Origin: Antedon mediterranea
Taxonomy: Eukaryota > Echinodermata > Crinoidea > Comatulida > Antedonidae
Assembly (NCBI RefSeq): GCF_964355755.1
Contig: NC_092671.1
Location: 36,783,304 to 36,847,303 of the forward strand
Length of the DNA: 64,000 bases
Reading direction: 5' to 3'
Position 1 is the first letter of the stretch, and every line of letters begins with the position of its first letter. The notes beneath the pieces were generated by a model. It had not been told where the DNA came from. It was given only the letters and a program-made list of their open reading frames with translations, and did not search any database. A program made the translations under genes and the position numbers. Positions 41,701 through 50,603 of the stretch are shown here, in pieces.

Positions 41701-44700
41701 TGCTCGTATGACGTAATTTGAAGTCGAAATTATTCAAAAGTTGGTAAAATTACTAGAAAAGGCTGGAAAAACATAAATCACTCGAAAAAATGACGTTTTT
41801 AACGCTACGTGTGCACCACGCGCGTAAAAATTTGCGCACGTGTGGGAATTTTTGACATGCTCAAAATGACATGAAACGCGTATAAAGTTGATTAGAAATT
41901 GATTTTTCGCATTGGAAAATTTTAAACGCGCGTGCGCGCGTAACTTTGTGTAAAACATGCCATTTTTAGTGCACAAAAAGTTAGCGCACGATATAAATTA
42001 GACTTTTGCTAAGTTTCAATTTAAATTGTTATATGGTTTTCGATCTATGTTAAATACGCGAAATTCATAAAAACGCGCGTAAGTCATGTTGCGCAACTCT
42101 GACGTCATTCAATTATAGGAAAGCACAACTTCACGTGATTGCCCATATGTTGACAAAGTTATAAAATGTTAACTTTACACGTTTTAGAGATACGCTCTGC
42201 ACAAAAATGACAGAAAGAAAGAAGAACTAGACATGAAACTCGTCACTTTGACGAGTTAGTTATCCGCACGACAAACGCCACGTGCACGTCATACGTTGGA
42301 ATATTGCACACAGAAAAAGATTATGGCATTATGACCTGAACTGAAGAATATGATATGTTGTTATTGCTGAATTCTGTTATTTTGTGTCATACACAGTATA
42401 ATCTGTATACATATCACATACAGTGTAGAATAGATGAAATTACGGGACCCGCTATTCCAATTTTTAATGTTGACGGTTTCAAAATGAAAAACTAAGGTAG
42501 CAATTTCGGAAGGAAATTATCTCAGCAACAACATATTAACGTGTTTAAGAAATTTGAATATGTGAAATATTGTAGCGCGCTCTTTTAAATGTAATGAAAT
42601 ATGATGCAAAAGATGAAAATACGACTTTTTTTATTTAACTGGCCATATGATGACGTCACAACATCTAATTGGCAAAATGTTCACATGAATTCGTATCTAC
42701 AATCCAATTGCTTCCTGAAAATATTTTAATCATGATTATCACGTTTTATTCTGACGAGCTATAACAGATTGAAATTTACTGTAAAGATGAAAATTAGTGA
42801 CCCAGGTTATTTACATTTTTAGACATCATGACGTCATAAAAATTAAAATAAATTTAACTCATGCGAAAGATAGTTGATTGACCTAGAAAATATAAAAATC
42901 GGGATGAAAATAAAAAACAGATAAGTGGAGATGCGCTCTATTACATGTGATGAGCTATGATGAAAGATACAAAAATCCTATATTTTATATTCGCGTGGCC
43001 ATACGATGACGTCACAATGTCCGGTTAGCCATATCAAAGCATGAACCGATATCTACAACTCATCAACTTCCAGAATATGTAATAAAAATAACTTTCACCG
43101 TTTAGTTTAGAAACTACGACAGTTTAAAAAAGGGCATGATTTTGACGAATTTTTGAACTTTTTCATCAAAAACACGCGCAAATTGTCCAATTCGACGTGC
43201 TCGTATTGACGTAATTTTAAGTCGAAATGGTTCCATATTTGGTAAAATTACTGTAAAAGGCTGGAAAAATATGATTTACGTAAAACATTGACGTATTTCA
43301 CGCTTTGTGTACACCGCGCGCGCACAAATTTGCGCATCCGTGGGAATTTTTGACATGCTTAAAATGACATGAAACGCGTAGAAAGTTGATTAGAAATAAA
43401 TTTTGCGCATTTTGAAATTTTAAATGCGCGTGCGCGCGTAACTTCTTGTAAAACATGCCATTTTTAATCCACAAAAAGTTTGCCCTTGATATAACTTAAA
43501 TTTTCACAAAGTGTAAAAAAAAAATTATGCTTGGTTTTTAATCTATGATCAATCATTGAAATTCATAAAATCGCACGTAAGTCATGTTGCGCAACTCTGA
43601 CGTATTTAAAAAATACATGCTGCACAACTTCATATAAATGTTCATATGTTGACAAAGTTATGAAATGTTATGTTAACACATTTTAGAGATACAGGAGCCA
43701 CAAAAAAGTGGAGGAAAGAAAGAAGAAAAACATAGAAATTGATCCAGTACAGTTACAAGGAGTTATCCGCTCAATGCGGATAACTAATAATGCATACAAT
43801 ATATTAATAATAATATAATACTATGCCAGGGCCGTAGCCACCAGTATGGTTGGTAAGGTTTAAACCTAACCACTTTTTGACAGAGGCCTTTGACAACCCA
43901 GTGGCTTGAAGAGAGATTGTTCCCTTTTCCTGTGGCTACATCACTGTATGCATATAATATAATAATGCATGCATTTGGGGAAACATAGATCTTTAAATGA
44001 AACACAAAAACACCAATATATATCACATTGGATAATATTTATTTAAGGTATCAATACCTCTTGGTGGATTAGGATGACTGACATCGGTAGCTCTTGTTGG
44101 TTGGTTGCTCGGCACGGTGTCACATGGCGGTGTCCTGATCACCTGATCTGTCACAAGAGGTACTGTTGTTGTTTTGCCAACAGCTGTCGTATCTAAGAAA
44201 AGCTAAGTAAACAAAAAATTAAAACATTAAAAGGTAGTTCTTTAAACTAATAAACATTACTTCTGAAGAATGACAAATTTATCATATTATTATTATAATA
44301 CTTCTCAAGTAGAAAAGCAGAGAGCAGGAGTAAATAATTAATCAGGAAGCAATAGATATATTTATTCCATAAACAAGAACACTTATGTACAATAAGTTGT
44401 AAATAATAACAGCATTCGCAATAACATTGGTCTGCCGGAAAATAACCAGTTAAATGTTTGCAGACCTGTTAAATAATCAATAATTAATAATTAATTAATT
44501 AATAATTTTCCAGTTAAAATTTCAATAAAATCTGATGAAATATCAATAATTTCACTTGATTCATCTCTTCACATCATTTCATACCTGGACTGAATGTAAA
44601 GATCGATTGTCTGTACCTCATTTTTAGTCTTTTAAGTTAATTGAAGGCCTTCCTTGAAGGGTCATATTTTGTGACCAGTAAATGAAGTGGAGAAGACCAG

Positions 44701-47700
44701 TGAAAATAAAAATGTACTGGTCCTCTTGTCTAGTTTAAGGTAGACTTCTGAATAATCTGACAGATTGACGTCTAGGTACAATGTCCATTTAGAAAGTAAA
44801 ACTTGACCTGATAACAAACAGGTTTCTAATTAACTAAAAGTTACGCACCCCAAATCTCACTCCTTCTGTTACAGGTTGAAAGTCAACACGCAAGCTGGAT
44901 GTTGATAAACCAAATGCTTAGGAAAAAAACACAGAATTAGGAAGTGTGATGCATTAAAACACAACTAAAAATAATTGAAAAGTCATGACTTTAAAACAAA
45001 ACAAAATTATTTTTTGCTCTCTCTATCTCTGTTACACGCACACAACCAATACAATTTTAGTTACCAAATTCTTAGGGAAAAAATATAGAATTAGGAAGTG
45101 TTATATGCATTCAAGGTTGTTGGGATGTTGACACCACAGTTGTGAAATTCAGCATTATAATATTTCACTTTGATTATTTTCCTTGTCAGATAATAACAAA
45201 TAGAATACTTACGGTCACTGGGTAAAGGAAATGTTGTTTGATGTGTAATGTTAGTATTAACATTAATTTGGCCACTTGTATCTTGGAGAATGAATGTCAT
45301 TTGCGGAGGAATAGAACATGGTGACAATAGTACGCGCATATCTAACTCCTTTCCCTGAAAAACATAACAAAAGAAATAAACATTAATTTAGTTTTTTCAT
45401 TTCATTTAATAATTGTTCACACATTGAACAAAATACAACAGATATTTATACTTTAGAAAAGAAAAAAAAGATACAAAGACAATATGGTATCCTCTCCACA
45501 CTCCACTTCCTAAACATTTACAAAAGTTGTATTTTTACTGTGGTTGGTGTGATCAACAATTAACTAAAGCTCTGTCTACACTATCAAACTAGTTTGACAA
45601 AAAAGTGTGATGTGCCTAAATATGGTAGTGATATGCCCAAATATGGTAATAATATGACATCATCATGTCCATATATGAGCACATCACATTGTCCCATAAA
45701 GTTTGATAGTGTAGACAGAGCTTAAAAATTTTTGGTTAAATTTAAGACTGATCATTATCGTATGTGGTGTGACCAGACCTTTAGGAGAGAATACTGAATC
45801 ATACCGTAGTTTGACTTGAGTGACTAAGTCCGTAACTTTCCTGTGAGTAAGCTAGTTTACATTACTTAACTAGACCGTTTGGTTAATTTGCAAATTTTGA
45901 TAAAAAAAAAAATCCGTATGGATTTAATTACAGTAGAGATATTACTCACTACACATCCTATGTACAGCCATTGTATACAACTACAAGTAGTCACTTTATT
46001 TGAAGAAAGTTTAAACAAATGTCTTTAATAAAGAGGCAAATACAAAAATTATCTTGTAAAGATGTATTGTCCCCCTGAAGAAATAACTTATTTTTGTTGA
46101 ATATGCCATTGTCATATGTCACATTATAGTTATCCACTTTAAACAAAAATTGAATAAAAAAAAAATTATTTACTGTACCTGAAAAAACTGTAATTTAAAG
46201 AAAAAAAATATTCAAATTGGCTGCCAGCCAATGGGTTATTGGTTGAATTTATCCATTTATTTATTTGTCATTTTATATGAGAAAACATTATTTTTTTTAG
46301 TTATTTTTTTTTGGAAGTTATTAACTTGATTAAAACTACAACATAACCTATTAAAAGTCTGATTTGATTATTCTTCATTTTTCATGTTTTTGGGGACAAT
46401 ACACCTTTAATATATTGTAGGTTTTTATGCAAAAACCAAAGGTTAATCCTATTTAAATGAATGTGATTGATAGGAAGGAAACACAATTGTTGATAAGTAA
46501 GTCAAATGGACAATACGGTATCCAGATATCAAAGTAATCAAGGATACAGGAATTGCACAATGTTTATGTATTCCTGACCTCAAATAAATGTGTTGAATAT
46601 CTGCGAAGTCAGTACAATATTACAAGTGTTCATTTATGACAGGGAAGAGGGACTAGTTGTCATGGTGACTGCACATTCCATAATAAATAATTTTATTGAG
46701 CATAATCACAATTTGGCATAGAAACTAAAGCTCTGTCTGCAACTAGTTTGACAAAAAAAGTGTGATGTGCCCAAATATGGCAGTGATATGCCCAAACATA
46801 GTGATATGACATCATCATGTCCATGTAGGCACATCACATAACAAGTTTGATAGTGTAGACAGAGCTTCACAAAATGCTTTCAATAATTTTATTTAGCATA
46901 ATCACAATTTGGCATAGAAACCAACAAGAAATATGGAATTTGGCAAAAACACGGAGATGGGATTTACTCACATAACTTGAACATCGATAAAGAAATTAGG
47001 ACTTTACAGTTTATTGTTACCTTATCTTATTATTATCTATTTACAACCAAAGAGTTTGTAAACCGTTCAAATAGAATAAAAGATAAAAAAGTGGGCAATC
47101 CTGAGGAAACATCAACAGGAAAGCTAAATCACTCGCAACAACTCCCTCAAAACCCACCATTTTAATTTGCACTATTAATTTGTGTTCTTCTTTCTGTTGA
47201 TTGTCTACATCACTATCAAAATTTATGTGACAAACAAATGTAATGTGCCCATATATGAACATGATGATGTCATATCATTACCATATTTGAACATATCACT
47301 ACCATGTTTGGAAACATCACATTGATTTTGTCAAACTAGTTTGATAGTGTAGACAGAGCTTTAGAGGCGGCCTGCATTTGTGCTATATTAAATTGAATAT
47401 TATTATTATTATAAATAGTTACTGCAGTAATCGCCAACCAGATACGATAGTCTAAATTTTCCGCACCTCTACTCTGTCATAGACCACAATGCCTACAATG
47501 CTTGCATATGGGCAAATATAAGATTTTTACTCAAAATTTAAATACCATAGCAACCTAGAATTAATCAATAAAAACTGTACTGTACTAAATCTCTCTCCTC
47601 AGCCTCACTAGGCTGTTAACTAGTTGCGAATACAGTAATAGTCTTTGTTAACAACATAAATATGAAGTATTGACAAATGGAGTAGCATAGTGTTTAGCTA

Positions 47701-50010
47701 ATCAATAAAAATATTAATGCCTATTGAAACATGCAGTTGGTTTCACTCTCAGTTGGAACATAGAATATATTGAATCTTGTTTCTGCTGTAGGATAGACTA
47801 TTTCTAATCTGGTTCTACTGTAGGATACTAGACTATTTAAATCTGTTGTAGGATAGACAATTTTCAACCATTGTTTTTAACTGTAGTATAGACTATTTTC
47901 AATCTTGTTTTCTAACTGTAGACTATTTTCAATCTTGGTTCTACTGTAGACTATTTTTAATCTTGCAAAATGCAATATATTTCAATATTATTATAGTATT
48001 TTTCTTATACAATTGTTAAAATTGTATTTTTCTTTTTATGTTGAATTTAAAGAGCTTATTGAAAACACTTAAAAATTGAAATTTAATCTAAGCCAATCAA
48101 TTTAGATGCAATAAAATAAATTAATAACAACTTATTCAAATCCTTTGCATTACCACGGAAACTAGCTAGTATACTGGTTTTTATTGAAATGATTGGGAGG
48201 TTTAATCGTTATAACTTGAAAGAAACCTAAATAATAGTTTTCACTGTTTTTTTGGTGAGAGGGGTGGGATCCTTTTTTTAAAAAAAAGGGGAAATTTTGT
48301 GACAATGTAACAGGGCGTTAACACAAAGGATGGGTTCAGCATGAAATTCAAATGATTGGAAATATGGCTTTGTTACCAAGGGGATATTTTAAAATTCATA
48401 ATTGGTGTTTTTGATGTTATGGGAAAGCAATAACTGTCAATTATCTGCCACGGACATAAGTTAACGCGAGCGTGTATAACATCATTTGAACGTGCACGCG
48501 TCAAGAGTCTCTAAAGCTTGGGGAGCATGGCAGTCACCAGACAGGCAAAGAAGACTTGGAATAAAACTTTGTTTTGGTCAAAAACACTGTTATTATCCCT
48601 ATCCAGGTAACACTGTCAATAAACTTGTACTCTATAAAATGGTGTTAGACTTAGAGTGTATATGTCTGCACAATGGTTGAGATGGGATGTTTCGTAATTT
48701 TGTTTTGTTATTTCCCTTATAGTGGGAAATATATTTAAGTTAGGTAGACAAACAATAAAGGAGACTTACGTTGTTGTAACCATTCAACATCTCCAACGAA
48801 CCAAATAAAATTGAATCAGGGACAAAGGGATTTCATTTGGAAAGGTCTTTCAGGTACTGACAATTCTCTAATGGCTTTTTGTATACATTTTTTAAAACTA
48901 AATCTCCTTGCTAGTTTATTAATTGTTATATTGTATTAAATGATAGTACCTAGTTTTAGCTACTGTAGTACAAAATTTATAGACACATTCATTTATTCAG
49001 TCTACTACCCAACCAATGTGAAGTATACAATAACTGTAGACCTATGTACATAAATATTATTATATACAGTATTAGTGATGAATTAAAAAAACATAAAGGC
49101 TCCATTTTGTTAACAAAGTAAATTTCAGAAAAATATCTAGTGGGGATTAGAGTATAAGAATGCTTTTGTGATAACAGATTTTGAGACATAAACAGTAGTT
49201 TCATATTCTGAAGTGTCAGGATAGATTTTATAACTCTAAATTTACAATCTTCTTACCAATAAAGAGAAAGTGCAGTGTAGAGAAGTACAGTCCGCTGATT
49301 TGACGCATGTTGGTACGGTACCTCCTGGTAAGTTGCTACTTAAGTCGGTAATTACAGAATCTAGGTCATGGCATTCTGGTTGATACTGACTCAAAACACC
49401 TAAACATGTGTTACAATACAGTTAAATGGGCTTTAAAAAGAAATAATGGTGAAATAAATTATTCATTTTTAAATAATAATCTTTCATTGATTTGATTCAC
49501 AATCTTAATTTTAATATAATTTTGTCATAAAATGATAATACAGTATTATTCATAAGCATGCCACAGCAGGCATAAAACTAGGCAGCATTTTTAATCGTGT
49601 GGGGTGGCGGATGAAATTAACTGATAGACACGAAAAAAAACTTTTAATACATCTTCTGAAAATAAAAAAAAGGTCAACAATTTTCTTGTGTTGTTGGTAA
49701 TGGTCATACAAACAGAATTGAATAAAAATAATTGTGTTTTTAATGAATAAAGACCAGCAGACAAAAACATTTATCAGATTCTGACTTCCTCAACACCTAA
49801 CCTCAGGATGTGACAAAACAGGCGAAGTAGCCTACACACTCACATTACCTTTTACATCGTACCTTCTACCTGTGTCAGCCAGGGAAAGGTGGTCAGTATC
49901 GTTTCCGTCTTGCAGCCTGCCTGGCTAAACAAAGTAAATTGAATGTTCTTACCTGTTAATGATAGCGAAAACACTGCTAACAATAAGCATTCAGAGCTAA
50001 ATGATATCAT
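32588..50010 (-). CDS. single-pass membrane protein with three six-cysteine modules (591 residues, 15 coding exons)
   Basis: Fifteen exons with GT-AG borders join in frame without a stop: 1776 nt including the stop. Residues 1-20 are a signal peptide (core LLLAVFSLSL). Residues 21-183, 184-327 and 328-495 are three diverged copies of one module. Each opens with C-x(17-21)-C-x5-C-x4-C, then a strand-like segment with [SDR]-x-C-x-x-P, then a third segment ending in Cys. Residues 496-545 are a Thr/Ser/Pro-containing stalk, 546-569 the membrane span (VGIVFGVLLAGMVVLCVIAG) followed by RRRRYRR, and the tail ends EDSFAEI. Several N-glycosylation sequons (NVT, NCT, NIT, NFT) fit an extracellular module. 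Each module is bounded by phase-1 introns, the class 1-1 pattern of shuffled ectodomains. I do not recognise the family; an adhesion or receptor role is inference. Confidence 0.88.
32921..33059. mobile_element. CArG MITE copy 13
   Basis: In the last intron of the three-module gene; one CCAAATATGG. Confidence 0.78.
33113..33208 (-). CDS. exon 14: juxtamembrane stalk
   Basis: Phase 1 in and out, 96 nt. It reads EPTMKAFGLTTLAGNDKPNK, then an acidic NSNNG end. It can also be skipped in frame. Confidence 0.8.
33365..33838. mobile_element. fold-back MITE
   Basis: The outer inverted ends (TTACGGTACACCACGTATAT; right arm 33790-33838) enclose an inner hairpin (about 33405-33580) with arms carrying GGTACAAATAATGGCAC and loop CAAAG. 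A related fragment in reverse orientation occurs at 3030-3110. Confidence 0.65.
34267..34613. mobile_element. TTAAAG-TIR MITE, copy 5
   Basis: The left end is eroded (ATATTGTCCC); the right end GGGGGACAATATATCTTTAA is intact. The interior GGCTGGCAGCCAAT is shared with copy 2. Confidence 0.65.
34643..35280. mobile_element. non-autonomous DNA transposon (ACTTAAAG ends)
   Basis: The termini ACTTAAAGACCCCTTCCCT and (reverse complement) ACTTAAAGCCCCATTCCCTA are inverted; the centre is GC-richer with GGCCTAGCC runs. It lies in the intron between stalk exons 13 and 14. Confidence 0.65.
35410..35463 (-). CDS. exon 13: stalk
   Basis: Phase 1 in and out, 54 nt. It reads SNPTVIAMTTDKSGEKT, a short Thr/Ser-containing linker between the last module and the membrane. 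It is class 1-1, so it could be skipped without changing the frame. Confidence 0.75.
35617..35822. mobile_element. short MITE with TTCCCACTAGAACGC ends
   Basis: Inverted ends TTCCCACTAGAACGCA and GCGTCACTAGTGGGAA lie about 200 bp apart. This is a complete small copy of the family clustered at 28.9-29.5 kb; a fragment lies at 40214-40255. Confidence 0.6.
35855..36004 (-). CDS. exon 12: module 3, segments C and D fused
   Basis: Phase 1 in and out. It reads NPSFKATLEKKDDTHVELG and ends LITVSQC, closing module 3. Confidence 0.85.
36028..36060. mobile_element. TTAAAG-TIR MITE, end fragment
   Basis: Only one terminus remains (TTAAAGATTTATTGTCACC), 24 nt upstream of module-3 exon 12. Confidence 0.4.
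36354..36495. mobile_element. CArG MITE copy 14
   Basis: Two intact boxes (CCAAATATGG, CCATATATGG). It ends 20 bp downstream of the exon 11 donor. Confidence 0.8.
36516..36660 (-). CDS. exon 11: module 3, segment B
   Basis: Phase 0 in, 1 out. It begins GKGYIARLDLRHCVTP and ends ESFVLPTS. The longer open frame through it continues into a SINE on one side and a MITE on the other; only this part is exon. Confidence 0.87.
36775..37055 (-). mobile_element. tRNA(Ser/Leu)-derived SINE
   Basis: On the minus strand the head has the A box GTGGCCGAGCGGTTAA and B box GGGTTCGAGGC, with a partly pairing acceptor stem. The body has GCACTTTAAAGAACC and a CCCCGGTGT block. It lies between module-3 exons A and B, leaving their splice sites intact. 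Confidence 0.7.
37079..37287 (-). CDS. exon 10: linker plus module 3 segment A
   Basis: Phase 1 in, 0 out. A Pro/Thr-rich linker (PATTPSPPINIMTT) leads into C-x21-C-x5-C-x4-C (CNVTANC, CTGIVC) with NVT and NCT sequons. Confidence 0.87.
37318..37465. mobile_element. CArG MITE copy 15
   Basis: Right end degraded; one CCAAATATGG. It starts 30 bp upstream of module-3 exon 10. Confidence 0.7.
38662..38758 (-). CDS. exon 9: module 2, segment D
   Basis: Phase 0 in, 1 out. It reads VIVKSCPKVLGIPVCLFQ and ends VPPC. Two extra Cys are present compared with modules 1 and 3. The acceptor has a weak pyrimidine tract. Confidence 0.75.
38805..39085 (+). mobile_element. LINE-like 3' end
   Basis: The end of this stretch (TGTTGTGGTCATGACAATAA plus AGATT) is a LINE-type 3' terminus. 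Its beginning matches 25570-25700 (GGCTGTTTTACTTTAT and TTTTTCAGTAATTTGC), so the family has at least two copies here. Confidence 0.4.
39295..39615. mobile_element. MITE with about 60-bp inverted repeats
   Basis: The left arm at 39297-39362 (GTGCTGCGTGGTTGCTAGCC core) and the right arm at 39552-39615 are reverse complements with few mismatches. It lies in the intron between exons 8 and 9 of the three-module gene. Confidence 0.65.
39746..39813 (-). CDS. exon 8: module 2, segment C
   Basis: Phase 1 in, 0 out. It reads PAPVDLDVTMIPDPSTNTIM. In module 3 the matching C and D segments are one exon, so an intron was gained or lost between copies. Confidence 0.75.
40049..40187 (-). CDS. exon 7: module 2, segment B
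   Basis: Phase 0 in, 1 out. It reads ENDVLVDLRIDPCSVPYSFN, then an HNFT sequon, then ESFQILA. Confidence 0.85.
40467..40575. repeat. 22-bp tandem repeat, 5 copies, beside a splice donor
   Basis: Copies of GGCCACATAGTATGCACTCT lie directly downstream (transcript sense) of exon 6, the last only a few bases from the donor at 40581. Confidence 0.85.
40582..40709 (-). CDS. exon 6: module 2, cysteine segment A
   Basis: Phase 1 in, 0 out. Cys pattern C-x17-C-x5-C-x4-C (CRSHQDC, CNGFQC), with NCT and NGT sequons. A 22-bp tandem repeat lies directly downstream of its donor. Confidence 0.85.
40746..43770. repeat. 1.5-kb tandem duplication rich in TGACGTCA
   Basis: Two diverged copies (about 40746-42256 and 42257-43770), each starting AGTTATCCGCACGACAAACG. 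They fill the intron between module 1 and module 2. The interior has several TGACGTCA palindromes and CGCGCG-rich blocks. No coding frame is seen, and the element type is not recognised. Confidence 0.8.
44058..44192 (-). CDS. exon 5: module 1, segment D plus linker
   Basis: Phase 1 in and out. It reads TTAVGKTTTVPLVTDQ, then the module-ending PPC, then a Pro/Thr/Asn-rich linker before module 2. Confidence 0.8.
44845..44916 (-). CDS. exon 4: module 1, segment C
   Basis: Phase 1 in. It reads FGLSTSSLRVDFQPVTEGVR. A donor at GTAACT keeps the frame (phase 1 out); the nearby GTGCGT would break it. This is the least certain donor in the gene. Confidence 0.65.
45213..45354 (-). CDS. exon 3: module 1, segment B
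   Basis: Phase 0 in, phase 1 out. It reads GKELDMRVLLSPCSIPP, then a strand-rich stretch with an NIT sequon, ending FPLPSD. It aligns with the other two segment-B exons (DLRIDPCSVP and DLRHCVTP). Confidence 0.85.
45565..45724. mobile_element. CArG MITE copy 16
   Basis: Full length in the 3.9-kb intron; one intact box. Confidence 0.8.
46055..46410. mobile_element. TTAAAG-TIR MITE, copy 6
   Basis: Ends TAAAGATGTATTGTCCCCCT and the inverse GGGGACAATACACCTTTAA. It has the GGCTGCCAGCCAATGG interior. Confidence 0.65.
46726..46868. mobile_element. CArG MITE copy 17
   Basis: Both termini recognisable; one CCAAATATGG. Confidence 0.75.
47198..47363. mobile_element. CArG MITE copy 18
   Basis: Older copy with mutated boxes; right terminus intact. 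Confidence 0.7.
47765..47965. repeat. degenerate tandem repeat around CTGTAGACTATTTTCAATCT
   Basis: Five to six imperfect copies of TACTGTAGGATAGACTATTT / TTCAATCTTGTT of about 40 bp. Confidence 0.65.
49257..49399 (-). CDS. exon 2: module 1, cysteine segment A
   Basis: Phase 1 in, phase 0 out. It holds four Cys: C-x21-C-x5-C-x4-C, with CVKSADC and CTSLHC as the last two spacings. The next coding exon is 3.9 kb away. Confidence 0.85.
49953..50010 (-). CDS. exon 1: signal peptide
   Basis: ATG at 50010 opens MISFSSECLLLAVFSLSLTG, an N-terminal hydrophobic signal; the donor GTAAGA gives phase 1. The frame is open further upstream (first ATG at 50202), but that ATG lies within about 10 nt of the TATA box, before any likely start site. 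The ATG at 50010 places the hydrophobic core correctly. Confidence 0.85.
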
Positions 50011-50209
50011 AATAACTACCCTGGTTAAATTTTGATAAAAATGTTTTATTTCTTTACATGAACATCCGACAAAACATTGACTTTTTAATAGGAGCTTCGC
50101 AATCGTTTTTTTGTTGTTGTTTTTCTTTATATAAACAACAGAGGGCGGCAAACACAGTTTTGCGATCACACACGACGTACACACGTCACAGTCAGTCACC
50201 ATTTGGAGC

Positions 50210-50253
50210 TATATATCCAATACCAAATTGGCGAGTAAATCATGTTTTACTTT
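50210..50253 (-). promoter_or_regulatory. core promoter of the three-module gene (33-bp element plus TATATA)
   Basis: Reading the minus strand from 50253 to 50221, the element contains AGTAAAACATGATTTACT (a dyad, AGTAAA/TTTACT), then CGCCA and TTTGGTA. After 5 nt comes TATATA (50215-50210). A start near 50180 is expected, giving about 170 nt of 5' UTR. The same 33 bp with one mismatch and the same 5-nt spacing to TATATA precedes the hinderin-like gene. Confidence 0.6.
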
Positions 50254-50603
50254 AAATTAAATTTATACGCTCTTCCACAAGGTCAATTGTTAGTTATACA
50301 TACAGACTATATTAAAACAATGATTTTGAACACGTAGGGCATTTCTTTGAATTCTTTCCTATTGTCGTTTTGTGGTAATTTACAGCTTTTTATATGTTTA
50401 ACAAACGTACATAATCAATTGCGTCTGCATCATGCTAGACTACAACTTCCGGTAGTGACGTAATCAGCATATTTTTGGTAATAAAACTTTTTCACTAAGC
50501 TAGGGAATCTTCTGATATCAATATTCATTAGACCGTACTTTAGTTAGCCAATCAAAATAAACGTATAAACAATTTTGCGGCGATGTTGTTGAGGTAAAAT
50601 ATA

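Noticed and set aside
49852-50202. 116-codon frame starting at 50202
   Set aside because: The upstream ATG lies about 10 nt past the TATA box, before the likely start site. The 3' part runs through the exon 1 donor into intron.
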